Counted from the stretch's first letter, positions 53,611-63,515 are shown. The stretch is DNA of 64,000 nucleotides from Bradymonas sp963697525 (GCA_963697525.1 OY969087.1:1860001-1924000), one strand, 5' to 3'. Numbers and translations are program-made. The notes: generated by a model not told the origin, from the letters alone.

Positions 53611-55056
53611 TTATTTGGCGAGCATCAAAAAGGCGATGAAGCCTATGAGCACCAGCAGGATGAACACCAGCACCCCGATGGCGACGATGATGATCTTGCG
53701 GCTGCTGTCGTCCTGCGACGCCGGTGCGGCCATGAGATTGGCGGACGCACCGCTCTGGGCGGTGGGCGCGGGTTGATTGGCGGCGCGTGCCTGCTGGACG
53801 ACCGCCTGGGCCTGGCCGGTGTCCATCGCCGCCGTCGGAGCGGTGCCCAGGGCGCGCTGACCGCCGTCGTTTTGCAGGTTGGCCGCCTCCAAATACTCGT
53901 GGAGCTTGCTGACCTGGTGCATGCCGGTGAGCTCGCTTCCCGGAAAATAGGTGTCGCGGGTGGACAGGTGGCGCTCGTCCATGATCTCGCGCTCGCGGGC
54001 GACCAGCGCCTCGAACATGCTCATGGCGTCGTCGAAGCGGTCCTCGGGGTCTTTGGCCAGCGCCTTCATGATGATCTTTTCCATCGTCGGCGCCACCATG
54101 CCGGGGGCCACCTGGCTGGGCTTGGGCGGCTCCTCGAAGACGTGTTTGGTCAAGATCTGCACCGGGTTTTTGTCGGAAAACGGCACCTGCCCGGTGATGA
54201 GCTCGTACAGGATGCAGCCCAGGCTGTAGATGTCGGTGCGCTGGTCGAGATCGAGGGCCTGAGCCTGCTCGGGCGACAAATACTCGGGCGTGCCGTAGAC
54301 GATGCCCGCCTGGGTGAGCTTTTGCTGGGGCTTGCCGTCGGGCTCTTTGAGCTTGGCGATGCCGAAGTCCAAGATCTTGACGAAGTTGGCCTCCCCGCGA
54401 AACTCCGTCAGCAGGATGTTGTCCGGCTTGAGGTCGCGGTGGATGATGCCCAGATCGTGGGCCTCGGCGAGCGCGCTGCAGGTTTGCTTCATGATCTTGA
54501 TCGCCAACAGCTCGTCGAGCGCGCCTTGCTCCTCAAGGCGGTGGCGCAGCTCGCGGCCCTGGACGTACTCCATGACCAGGTACAGCAGGTCGTCCTCGGT
54601 GCGCCCGAAGATGAACACCCGAACGATATTCGGGTGGGTCAACATACTGATGACCTTGGCCTCGCGGTGGAAGCGCTGGACGATCTCGTCGGACTCGGCG
54701 GCGCGAGCGTGCAAGATCTTCAGGGCCACGTTCTGGTCGATGGCGTTCTGGCGGGCCAGGTACACCGCCCCCATGCCGCCCTCGCCGAGCTTCTTGGTGA
54801 TCGTATACTCGCCGAAGAAGGTGCGCCCCACCAGATCGACGTTTTGGGGCCCGGCGGGCTGGGGCGCCGACGGGCGGCTCTGCTGGGGCTGAGATTGGGG
54901 CGGGCGCGGCGCGCCGGTCTGCGGGCGCTGGGCCGGCCGGCTGGCCTGAGCCTGGCGTTGCGCCGGCGCCGACGCCACCTGCAGCTGACTCCCGTCATTG
55001 GGGCATACCGACACGTTGTCGGGGTAGCGTTTGCGGCACTGCGGACAGACTTTCAT
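53611..55056 (-). CDS. Serine/threonine protein kinase with zinc-ribbon and C-terminal membrane anchor
   Basis: 481 residues from ATG 55056, with GGAG about 9 nt upstream. An N-terminal ribbon (CPQCRKRYPDNVSVCPNDG) is followed by a Pro/Gln-rich linker, then a PknB-type kinase domain: GEGGMG loop, ALKIL, HRDLKPDN, DFGIAK and GTPEYLSPEQ. All catalytic residues are present. A Gln/Ala-rich region and one C-terminal transmembrane helix (IIIVAIGVLVFILLVLIGFI) anchor it with the kinase in the cytosol. It heads a run of two ABC-2 transporter pairs, so it may control them; this is inference from position. Confidence 0.92.
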   Translation of the reverse strand: MKVCPQCRKRYPDNVSVCPNDGSQLQVASAPAQRQAQASRPAQRPQTGAPRPPQSQPQQSRPSAPQPAGPQNVDLVGRTFFGEYTITKKLGEGGMGAVYLARQNAIDQNVALKILHARAAESDEIVQRFHREAKVISMLTHPNIVRVFIFGRTEDDLLYLVMEYVQGRELRHRLEEQGALDELLAIKIMKQTCSALAEAHDLGIIHRDLKPDNILLTEFRGEANFVKILDFGIAKLKEPDGKPQQKLTQAGIVYGTPEYLSPEQAQALDLDQRTDIYSLGCILYELITGQVPFSDKNPVQILTKHVFEEPPKPSQVAPGMVAPTMEKIIMKALAKDPEDRFDDAMSMFEALVAREREIMDERHLSTRDTYFPGSELTGMHQVSKLHEYLEAANLQNDGGQRALGTAPTAAMDTGQAQAVVQQARAANQPAPTAQSGASANLMAAPASQDDSSRKIIIVAIGVLVFILLVLIGFIAFLMLAK

Positions 55057-55343
55057 CGCAGGATGCTCCGGAGCATGACCAGTTCCAGCGGCGGTCGGCC
55101 TGGCAGGCCGTCTTCGAACAACGTTAAGGTTGGGGCATATCGCAAGGACGCACACCGGCGAGTCCCCATTGTCGTGAATAAACATCGCTCTATAACATGC
55201 GCGTCCGACGCCTGCAAAGCACGGATGGTCCGTCGGCGTCGGTCGGCGGGCTCAATCTTGACTGACGCCGTGCGAGTGCTAGTCTCAGAGGCGGCCGGCG
55301 CCTAAAATGAATGGTAGGCGCCCAAGTGACCGAAACTGGATGC

Positions 55344-56318
55344 ATGATGACGCGTACGCGACTGACATGGCGGTGTGGATTGGCCGTGCTGGCCACCCTG
55401 ATGCTGGGGGCGTGCTCCACCGAGGAGTCGCTGCCCCAGCTCGACGTCGACGCCGCGCCCGCCGCCCACGAGACCCGCGCGGGCACGCTGCTGGCGGAGT
55501 ACGCCCAGCCGCGCTCGTCGCGCCACAGCGGGGTGAGCGTGCATGCCCAGTTTTTGGACGTCCACGGGCTCAACTACGCCACCGCCCTGGAGGCGTTGGA
55601 GGTGTGGAGCCCCGACTGGCAGCTCGACGTCGACGCCTGCAGCATGCGCTCGAGCTCGCCGGTCGAGCATGCCCATGCCGACGACATCCGTCTGCACCTG
55701 CTCGACGTCGGCCCGATCACCGTGCGCGGCCCCGGCGAGGCCATCCGCCTGGAGGCGCGCCACCTGCCCGATCTGCTCAGCGCGTTCTCCGGGGTGATCT
55801 ACGGCACCGAGCAGGGCTTCGGTTCCCAGCCCATGCGCATCGCCTACCAGCCCGGCGGGCTGTACTCCTTTGGCGCCCCCGGCAGCCGCGACAACGGCGG
55901 CTTTTATGTAACCATGAAGGCCCCCCAACCCATCCGCATCGCCTCGGTCGGCGAGGTCGACGCCTCCCACGGAAGCCAACTGGCGTGGGATTTCGGCCGG
56001 GACTTGAAGGTCGGCTGGGCGCCCACCGACGACACCCAAGATCAGGCGGTATTCTTGCGCATCTCCAGCGGCTTCGGGCCCGACCGCCCGCGCCTGACCT
56101 GCCGCGTCGACGACGACGGCTCGTTCACCGTGCCGGCCTCGCTGGTCCAACAGCTCGCCGCCGACGGCTCCGACCTGCAGTTGTCGTTGCGCCGGGTCAA
56201 CGCCACCAAGGCCGACGTCGACGGGTTGGAGACCTCCGATTTCGTCTTCTCGACGGTCGACGAGATCACCCTGTCCGATACGGCTCAATCCTCGTCGAGC
56301 ATGCGCCGCACCAGGTAG
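55344..56318 (+). CDS. Lipoprotein of unknown function
   Basis: 324 residues from ATG 55344 (a second ATG follows directly). Signal peptide with lipobox LGAC (MMTRTRLTWRCGLAVLATLMLGAC). The mature part is about 300 residues, mostly beta-rich with few cysteines (CSMRSSS near 95 and LTCRVDDDG near 255). It begins near the end of the divergent kinase gene's upstream region. No family recognised. A 41-codon ORF overlaps its end on the other strand. Confidence 0.75.
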   Translation: MMTRTRLTWRCGLAVLATLMLGACSTEESLPQLDVDAAPAAHETRAGTLLAEYAQPRSSRHSGVSVHAQFLDVHGLNYATALEALEVWSPDWQLDVDACSMRSSSPVEHAHADDIRLHLLDVGPITVRGPGEAIRLEARHLPDLLSAFSGVIYGTEQGFGSQPMRIAYQPGGLYSFGAPGSRDNGGFYVTMKAPQPIRIASVGEVDASHGSQLAWDFGRDLKVGWAPTDDTQDQAVFLRISSGFGPDRPRLTCRVDDDGSFTVPASLVQQLAADGSDLQLSLRRVNATKADVDGLETSDFVFSTVDEITLSDTAQSSSSMRRTR

Positions 56319-56410
56319 AGCAGCCCCCCGGTCACCAACAGCCCCACCAGCACCGCCACCACTCCGAACGGCACCACGAATATCGCTGCTAGTTGGTTCA
56401 TTGCGTGCAT
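56285..56410 (-). CDS. Small single-helix membrane protein, too short for standard calling
   Basis: 41 residues from ATG 56410 (a second ATG lies at 56401). The sequence MHAMNQLAAIFVVPFGVVAV continues as a strongly hydrophobic helix and ends LLYLVRRMLDED, with positively charged residues on one side, as expected for a single-pass inner-membrane protein. Its 3' end overlaps the last 34 bp of the lipoprotein gene on the other strand. The RBS (AGAGAG) is weak. No family recognised; the clean helix and charge pattern argue it is real. Confidence 0.45.
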   Translation of the reverse strand: MHAMNQLAAIFVVPFGVVAVLVGLLVTGGLLYLVRRMLDED

Positions 56411-56799
56411 CTCTCTGGTCGCTTCGCTTTGCTCATGGTGGGATTTTCGGGGTGGATGGGCGGAATTGCAACCTTGCGATCCCCGGACTCAAGTCCGGGG
56501 CTATTGGGGGAACGGCGTATTGATTTGAGGGTCGTTCTTTGGCAGCGCGGTTGGTTTCCGTGGCTTCGAGAAGCAACCACGGAGCAACACGTGGTTATGA
56601 CGAGCGATGACCCTCGGAAGCCACGGAAACCACTTGTGATCAATAGCCCCGGCCTTCAATCCGGGGATAGCCTCGGCAACCCAACCGGCCCGTTCCTTTC
56701 CAGACCACCGCGTTGACACCGCCAAAGCGGTGCGATACTTCCCCGCGTGGACCTTCTGTCTTTCACCTGACTGCATTTTCGACAATAAGGTAGGCCCCC
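56411..56799. repeat. Gene-free stretch with a nested palindrome
   Basis: Hairpin CCCCGGACT/AGTCCGGGG (56481-56500) and its inverted relative at 56647-56666 (CCCCGG/CCGGGG), with CTATTG/CAATAG linking them, enclose a second inverted pair (GGTTTCCGTGGCTTC near 56552, GAAGCCACGGAAACC near 56617). No gene is supported before proS. Confidence 0.65.
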
Positions 56800-58525
56800 A
56801 TGCGTCTCTCCACGATGTTCATGCCCACGCGCAAAGAAGACCCGGCCGACGCCGAGGTCGTCAGCCACAAGCTGTTGGTGCGTGGTGGCTATATTCGCAT
56901 GCTCACCCGCGGTGTGTATGACTTTTTGCCGCTGGGGTGGCGCTCGGTGCGCAAGATCGAGCAGATCATCCGCGAGGAGATGAACCGGGCGGGCGCCCAG
57001 GAGGTATTTTTACCGGTCGTCCAGCCCGCCGAGCTGTGGCAGGAGTCGGGCCGCTGGGAGAAATACGGCCCGGAGCTGCTGCGCTTCAAGGACCGCAAGG
57101 GATCGGATTTTTGCCTCGGGCCGACCCACGAGGAGGTCATCACCGATCTGGTGCGCGGTGAGGTCAACAGCTACAAGGACCTGCCCCTGAACCTGTACCA
57201 GATCCAGACGAAGTTCCGCGACGAGACCCGTCCGCGCTTCGGCCTGATGCGCGGGCGCGAGTTCGTCATGAAAGACGCCTACTCCTTTGACGTCGACGAG
57301 GCCGGCGCCAAAGAGAGCTACCAGCAGATGTACGAGACCTACCAGCGCATCTTCGACCGCCTGGGCTTCGACTACGCGGCCGTGGAGGCCGACACCGGCA
57401 ATATCGGCGGGTCGATGTCCCACGAGTTCCAGGTGCTCGCCGAGACCGGCGAGGACGAGATCGTGGTGTGTCCGGAATGTGGGTATGCGGCCAACGTGGA
57501 GAAGGCCGAGATCCAACTGCCCGACTACGACGCCAAGACCTTCCCGCCCCAAGAGCTCGAGCTGGTGGAGACGCCCGACAAGAAGACCATCGACGAGGTC
57601 AGCAGCTTCCTGAATATCGACCCGTCGCGGGTGCTCAAGACGTTGATCTTCAACTGCGGAGACAGCGCGGTGGCCGTGCTGGTGCGCGGCGACCACGACG
57701 CCAACGAGATCAAGCTTCGCGCCTATCTCGCCGAGCACACCGAGGTGGAGTGCGACGAGCTCAACCTGGCCTCCGACGTCCAGGTCACCGAGGTCACCGG
57801 CGCGCCGGTCGGCTTTGCCGGTCCCGTCGGGCTGGACGTGCCCGTCTATGCCGATCTCGGCGGTCCAGGAGATGACCAACTTCGCCGTCGGCGCCAACCA
57901 GGCCGACAAGCACTATGTCAACGTCAACCACGGTCGCGACTTCGACGTGGCCGCCTTTGCCGACCTGCGCCGCGCGACCGGCGGTGACGTGTGCGGGCGC
58001 TGCGGCGGCGAGTTCGAGAGCCACCGGGGCATCGAGGTCGGCCAGGTGTTCTACCTGGGCACCAAGTACTCCGAGCCGATGAACGCCACCGTGCAGGACG
58101 AAAACGGCAAGATGCAGCCGATGGTCATGGGCTGCTACGGCATCGGCGTGACCCGCATCCTGGCGGCCGTCGTCGAGCAGAACCACGACGACGACGGCAT
58201 CATCTGGCCGATGCCCATCGCCCCGTACCAGGTGACCGTGCTGCCGCTGCAGATGCGAAACGACGACGTCGTGGCCACCGGCGAGAAGCTCTACGAGGAG
58301 CTTCAGGCCGCCGGCATCGAGGTCATGCTCGACGACCGCGCCATCGGCGTCGGCCAAAAATTCAAGGACGCCGACCTGGTCGGCATCCCCGTGCGCATCG
58401 CCATCGGCTCGCGCGGCCTCAAAGAAGGCAACGTTGAGATCAAGCGGCGCGACGCCTCCGACATCGAGAACGTCTCGGTCGACGAGGCCGTCGACTACGT
58501 CAAGAAGCTCGTGAAAGACGCATGA
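56800..58525 (+). CDS. proS: Prolyl-tRNA synthetase, interrupted by one frameshift
   Basis: Start ATG 56800. The first frame carries class II motif 1 and 2 regions: TRKEDPADAEVVSHKLLVRGGYIRML, GPTHEEVITDLVRGE and FRDETRPRFGLMRGREFVMKDAYSFD. Near 57858 the frame changes: it reads ADLGGPGDD instead of continuing ADLAVQEMTNFAVGANQADKHY, which is in the next frame up to 58525. Removing one G from CTCGGCGG restores one ORF of 574 residues, the usual ProS length, including the editing-type insertion, CYGIGVTRILAAVVEQNHDDDG (motif 3) and a C-terminal anticodon-binding domain. An essential gene is unlikely to be broken, so a sequence error is the best explanation. It charges tRNA-Pro. Confidence 0.93.
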
Positions 58526-59244
58526 ACGAAGACCAGCAAGCCAAGCTGCACACCCACCTCATCAGCGCCCTGGACGTCGCCACCATCGACGAGGCCCTCG
58601 CCCTGGTGGACGCGCTGGCCGGTCACCTGTCCTTGTTCAAGGTGGGAAGCCGCATGTTCACCCGCTACGGGCCGGCGATCCTGGAGGCCCTGGCCGAGCG
58701 CGACGTGGAGGTCTTCCTGGACCTGAAGTTCCACGACATCCCCAACACCGTGGCCGGCGCCGTGGAGAGCGCGCTGCAATTCGACTCGGTGTTCATGATG
58801 ACGGTACACGCCTCCGGCGGCCCCGACATGGTGCGCCGCGCGGTGGAGACGGCGCGCCAGCGAGCCGACAATCAGCCCAAGATCGTCGCCGTGACCGCGC
58901 TCACGAGCCTGTCGCCCGACGACGTCACCCGGCTGGGCGTCGACATGCCGCTCGACGAGTGGGCTTACCGGCTCGCAGAGATCGCCCTGGACGCCGGCGC
59001 CGACGGCCTGGTCTGCTCGGCCCACGAGGCCGCCCAGATGCGCCGGCGCTTCGGCCACGAGCCGCTCCTGGTCACGCCGGGCATCCGACCGGCCCATAAG
59101 AGGGCCAAAAACGACGATCAGAGCCGCGTGATGACCCCGCGCGACGCGCTGGACACCGGCAGCAACTTCCTGGTGATCGGCCGACCGATCTATCGGGCCG
59201 CCGACCCGTTACAGGCGGTGCGGGCGATCGGAGAGACGCTCTGA
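58522..59244 (+). CDS. pyrF: Orotidine 5'-phosphate decarboxylase
   Basis: 240 residues. The catalytic DLKFHDIPNT (DxKxxD) is near residue 72, and VTPGIRP, with DQSRVMTPRDAL and GSNFLVIGRPIYRA, is the phosphate-binding end of the TIM barrel. It converts OMP to UMP, the last step of pyrimidine synthesis. The ATG overlaps the proS stop by 4 bp (ATGA), so the two genes are translationally coupled. Confidence 0.96.
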   Translation: MNEDQQAKLHTHLISALDVATIDEALALVDALAGHLSLFKVGSRMFTRYGPAILEALAERDVEVFLDLKFHDIPNTVAGAVESALQFDSVFMMTVHASGGPDMVRRAVETARQRADNQPKIVAVTALTSLSPDDVTRLGVDMPLDEWAYRLAEIALDAGADGLVCSAHEAAQMRRRFGHEPLLVTPGIRPAHKRAKNDDQSRVMTPRDALDTGSNFLVIGRPIYRAADPLQAVRAIGETL

Positions 59245-59343
59245 CCCCTGGACCCCTGAACCCCTGAACCCCTGCTCCCCCTGAACCCCTGGACCCCTGG
59301 ACCCCCTGAACCCCTGGACCCCTGGACCCCCGGACCCCTGCCC
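59243..59343. repeat. C-rich decamer array leading into rlmB
   Basis: Ten units of CTGGACCCCT / CTGAACCCCT fill the entire pyrF-rlmB gap and end CCCGGACCCCTGCCC immediately before the ATG of rlmB at 59344. This is the longest array of the family in the window. Confidence 0.9.
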
Positions 59344-60090
59344 ATGCATATCTACGGCATTCACCCCACCGAAGAGCTCCTGCAAACCGTCCCCGAGCAG
59401 ATCTACGCGATCTACAGCGACGATCCCTACGCCTCGAAGCTCGAGCGGGTGCGCGAGCTGGTGCACGCGCAGGGCATGAGCCTGAAGCAGGCGTCGCGAG
59501 ACGAGCTCGATCGCATGGCCGAGGGCGGCAATCACCAGGGAATTGTCATCGAAACGCGCCCGTTCCAATACGTCGGTCTGGGCGATCTCCTGAGCGCCAC
59601 CGCCGACAAGAGGTGCGCGTGCCTGTTGGTGCTCGACCAGATCCAAGATCCTCACAACCTGGGGGCGATCTTGCGCAGCGCGGCGGCGATGGGCGTCGAC
59701 GGGGCGATCATCCCCAAAGATCGCGCCGCCGGGGTGACCGCGGCGGTGGTGCGCGCGTCGGCCGGCCAGGCGCTGCGGGTGCCCGTGGCCCAGATCACCA
59801 ACGTGGCGCGCACCCTCGACGAGCTCAAGGAAAACGGCTGGTGGGCGGCCGGGGCGATGGTCGACGAGACCAGCACCGCCCTGTGGGATATGGATTTCGA
59901 GATGAAGACCGCCCTGGTCATGGGCAGTGAGCATCAGGGGATCCGCCGGCTGGTGGGCGAAAAATGCGATTTCAAGGTCCACATCCCCATGGCCGCCGGC
60001 GTGGAGAGCCTCAACGTGGCCGCGGCTACTTCGGTGATGCTGTACGAGGTGCGCCGCCAATGGGAGCGCAGCGGCGAGGCGACCCGCTAA
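59344..60090 (+). CDS. rlmB: 23S rRNA (guanosine-2'-O-)-methyltransferase, TrmH/SpoU family
   Basis: 248 residues. An N-terminal L7Ae-like RNA-binding part (YGIHPTEELL...) precedes the SPOUT domain with its three motifs: LDQIQDPHNLGAILRSA, ALVMGSEHQGIRRL and IPMAAGVESLNVAAATSVMLYE, which knots around SAM. The probable target is G2251 of 23S rRNA. There is no Shine-Dalgarno: the decamer array runs straight into the ATG, so translation may be coupled to pyrF or driven by another element. Confidence 0.9.
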   Translation: MHIYGIHPTEELLQTVPEQIYAIYSDDPYASKLERVRELVHAQGMSLKQASRDELDRMAEGGNHQGIVIETRPFQYVGLGDLLSATADKRCACLLVLDQIQDPHNLGAILRSAAAMGVDGAIIPKDRAAGVTAAVVRASAGQALRVPVAQITNVARTLDELKENGWWAAGAMVDETSTALWDMDFEMKTALVMGSEHQGIRRLVGEKCDFKVHIPMAAGVESLNVAAATSVMLYEVRRQWERSGEATR

Positions 60091-60144
60091 TCACGCGGTC
60101 GCGAGCACGCTCGCGCGGGCAGCGAAACAAAGTTTCGATTTGGC

Positions 60145-60173
60145 TTGACACACCTCGGGTCACCCTATATTAC
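60145..60173 (+). promoter_or_regulatory. Promoter of the tRNA-Thr to tuf block
   Basis: Perfect -35 TTGACA (60145-60150), 17-bp spacer, -10 TATTAC (60168-60173), followed by a GC-rich stretch and tRNA-Thr at 60237. Confidence 0.7.
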
Positions 60174-60236
60174 TCTCCGTCCGCTGGCGGCGCCGGGCGT
60201 CGCAATCACGCCCGAGCGGGCGAGCAAACAGCTTCC

Positions 60237-60309
60237 GCTGGCGTAGCTCAACTGGCAGAGCAGCTGCCTTGTAAGCAGCAGGTCATGGGTTCGAATCCCA
60301 TCGCCAGCT
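60237..60309 (+). tRNA. tRNA-Thr (anticodon TGT)
   Basis: GCTGGCG pairs with CGCCAGC; anticodon loop CTTGTAA gives TGT, and GGTTCGAATCC forms the T arm. The 3' CCA is not encoded. First tRNA of the block ahead of tuf. Confidence 0.95.
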
Positions 60310-60359
60310 TCCGCTTTCGGGCGGATGAGAGGACCCGAGGGGGAAGACAATTTGGTAGC

Positions 60360-60441
60360 GGTGGGGTTCCCGAGCGGTCAAAGGGACCAGACTGTAAATC
60401 TGGCGGCTTAGCCTTCGAAGGTTCGAATCCTTCCCCCACCA
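60360..60441 (+). tRNA. tRNA-Tyr (anticodon GTA)
   Basis: 82 nt with the long variable arm of a type II tRNA. GGTGGGG pairs with CCCCACC, anticodon loop CTGTAAA gives GTA, and GGTTCGAATCC forms the T arm. Confidence 0.95.
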
Positions 60442-60497
60442 CTTTTCGGGAGTGTCTCGGCAAACGAGGCCTCCCAGCAGATCGCCTGGCGATCTGT

Positions 60498-60570
60498 GCG
60501 GGAGTAGCTCAGTTGGCAGAGCATCAGCCTTCCAAGCTGAGGGTCGCGGGTTCGAATCCCGTCTCCCGCT
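60498..60570 (+). tRNA. tRNA-Gly (anticodon TCC)
   Basis: GCGGGAG pairs with CTCCCGC; anticodon loop CTTCCAA gives TCC; GGGTTCGAATCCC forms the T arm. Confidence 0.95.
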
Positions 60571-60712
60571 TGCAGTGCGGCCTCGTTGAGGTCGGTTGCA
60601 GGCAACTTCTGCCGCCTGTTCGAACACGACTTGATTGCAAGCCTGGAACAGGCTAAAGAAGGCGACGCGATTGAGACGTGTATTCGAAAGCGACTCAGCG
60701 CTTAGCGCGTGT

Positions 60713-60785
60713 GCCCTTGTAGCTCAGTTGGTAGAGCACATCCATGGTAAGGATGGGGTCACCGGTTCAAGTCCGGTCAAGGGCT
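60713..60785 (+). tRNA. tRNA-Thr (anticodon GGT)
   Basis: GCCCTTG pairs with CAAGGGC; anticodon loop ATGGTAA gives GGT; CCGGTTCAAGTCCGG forms the T arm. The order Thr-Tyr-Gly-Thr-tuf equals that of thrU-tyrU-glyT-thrT-tufB in Escherichia coli. Confidence 0.95.
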
Positions 60786-60803
60786 CTTCGATGCATGCTC
60801 CCA

Positions 60804-60833
60804 CCCCATCCCGCCTTGCGAGGCGGGATGGGG
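60804..60833 (+). other. 12-bp perfect hairpin after the tRNA block
   Basis: CCCCATCCCGCC (60804-60815) pairs with GGCGGGATGGGG (60822-60833) over a 6-nt loop. It lies just before the terminator and may protect the 3' end or guide tRNA processing. Confidence 0.65.
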
Positions 60834-60837
60834 CCAA

Positions 60838-60865
60838 AGCGACTCCCCGAGTCGCTCATTTTTTT
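60838..60865 (+). terminator. Rho-independent terminator between tRNA block and tuf
   Basis: AGCGACTC / GAGTCGCT stem with a CCC loop, then CA and seven T. Read-through would allow part of the transcript to reach tuf. Confidence 0.8.
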
Positions 60866-60965
60866 ACCGGCGGCCTTAGATGGCGCCGCAGCCAAACTAA
60901 GCACGCGATTGGTCGGCCGTCTTAGCCGACTTTAGTCGTGGTGACACCGCTCAAGGAGTCGAACA

Positions 60966-62159
<1,194 letters not shown>

Positions 62160-62263
62160 GAAATAAAGGTTGGCCCTGACAGGTTGCACCGGTGAGTCCG
62201 GACAAGCCGTCACGCCAACAACGAATCGGTCGGTTCGGGCGCACGTATCCGGGCCGACCTTTG

Positions 62264-62336
62264 AGGCCACTAGCTCAATTGGGAGAGCTCCGGATTCCAA
62301 ATCCGGTGGTTGGGGGTTCGAGTCCCTCGTGGCCTG
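62264..62336 (+). tRNA. tRNA-Trp (anticodon CCA)
   Basis: AGGCCAC pairs with GTGGCCT; anticodon loop TTCCAAA gives CCA; discriminator G. It lies between tuf and secE, as in many bacteria. Confidence 0.95.
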
Positions 62337-62412
62337 CTGACGGAGAACCGCCGTGGGCGGTTTTCTGCATGTGTTGGGCCCTCCGCCCTTCCTACACGAT
62401 CGACTGAGGATC

Positions 62413-62802
62413 ATGGACGTTTCGCGAATCGTAAATCTGATCTACGTCGGCTTGGCCCTGGTGGCCTTCGTCGTCTTCGACAAGGCCCTGAACTGGCTGT
62501 GGGAGGGCGTCGACGCCCTGCGCCACATCGGTCTGATCGGCGACTCGATCACCGTCTCAACGGTCATCGCCCTCGCCCTGACCGTGGGCTTGATGTTTTA
62601 CCTGTACCGGAACGCGAGCGCTCACAGCTTCTTGAGCGAAGTGGTCATCGAGCTCAAGAAGGTCACCTGGCCGACCTGGGCCGAGACCAAGCGCTCCACG
62701 CTCATCGTGATCGTCTTCACGGTTCTGCTGAGCATGTTTCTGTGGGGCTCCGACCAGATCTGGAGCTTCCTGACTGACATGCTTCTTACACCTGGCGCGT
62801 AA
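62413..62802 (+). CDS. secE: Preprotein translocase subunit SecE
   Basis: 129 residues from ATG 62413, longer than the minimal one-helix SecE. Two N-terminal helices (VNLIYVGLALVAFVV and VIALALTVGLMFYLY) precede the family motif ELKKVTWPTWAET near residue 80 and the conserved C-terminal helix (LIVIVFTVLLSMFLWGSDQI). It forms the SecYEG channel in the inner membrane and is followed by nusG, 3 bp downstream. Confidence 0.95.
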   Translation: MDVSRIVNLIYVGLALVAFVVFDKALNWLWEGVDALRHIGLIGDSITVSTVIALALTVGLMFYLYRNASAHSFLSEVVIELKKVTWPTWAETKRSTLIVIVFTVLLSMFLWGSDQIWSFLTDMLLTPGA

Positions 62803-62805
62803 CGC

Positions 62806-63357
62806 ATGGCGAACGAAGAACAGCAGAAAAAATGGTATATCGTCCAGACCTTCTCGAACTACGAGAATAAGGCCAAACAGGCTCTGGAGCAGCGCATCGC
62901 TGCCTCCGACCACTCCGAGGCCTTCGAGGAGATCTACATTCCGACCGAGACCGTCGTCGAGGTCAAGAATGGCAAACGCCGCGAGCGGACCAAGAAGTTC
63001 TACAAGGGCTACATCTTCGTCAAGATGATGCTCGACGACGAGACCTGGCATATCGTCAAGGATACTCCCAAGGTCGTCGGCTTCGTGGGCGGCACCCAGC
63101 GCAGGCCCATGCCCGTGCCCGAGAGCGAGGTCAAGGGCATCGAGGAGAAGATCGAGGAGGGCACGCTGCGCACCGAGCCCACCTACAGCTTCTCGCAGGG
63201 CGACAAGGTCCGCATCATCGAGGGCAACTTCGCCGACTTCACCGGTACCGTCGAAGAGGTCAACGAGGAGAAGGAAAAGCTCAAGGTCTTCGTCGAGATC
63301 TTCGGGCGGCCCACCTCGGTGGAGTTCGACTTCGACCAGGTCGAAGAAGCCGAGTAA
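62806..63357 (+). CDS. nusG: Transcription antitermination/termination factor NusG
   Basis: 183 residues. The NGN domain (KKWYIVQTFSNYENKAKQALEQR, KKFYKGYIFVKM, IVKDTPKVVGFVGG) and the C-terminal KOW (FSQGDKVRIIEGNFADFTGTVEEV) are complete. It links RNA polymerase to ribosomes or to Rho. The start follows secE by 3 bp. A terminator lies downstream at 63516, before rplK. Confidence 0.97.
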   Translation: MANEEQQKKWYIVQTFSNYENKAKQALEQRIAASDHSEAFEEIYIPTETVVEVKNGKRRERTKKFYKGYIFVKMMLDDETWHIVKDTPKVVGFVGGTQRRPMPVPESEVKGIEEKIEEGTLRTEPTYSFSQGDKVRIIEGNFADFTGTVEEVNEEKEKLKVFVEIFGRPTSVEFDFDQVEEAE

Positions 63358-63359
63358 GG

Positions 63360-63515
63360 CAGGGTTTTAGGGATCCAGGGTTTTAGGGGTCCAGGAACTG
63401 CGTTAACGGCGAACAGTAAAAGGCAATTTCACCACAGAGGTCACAGAGGGCACAGAGGTTAATTTAGTCTCTCTGTGGCCTCTGTGACCTCTGTGGTGAA
63501 AAAAGGAGTAGCTAG
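63360..63515. repeat. Decamer remnant and TTCACCACAGAGG palindrome in the nusG-rplK gap
   Basis: 63361-63395 holds GGTTTTAGGGATCCAGG and GGTTTTAGGGGTCCAGG, relatives of the decamer arrays. 63428-63500 holds TTCACCACAGAGG and its complement CCTCTGTGGTGAA around further CACAGAGG units. No gene seen. Confidence 0.8.
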
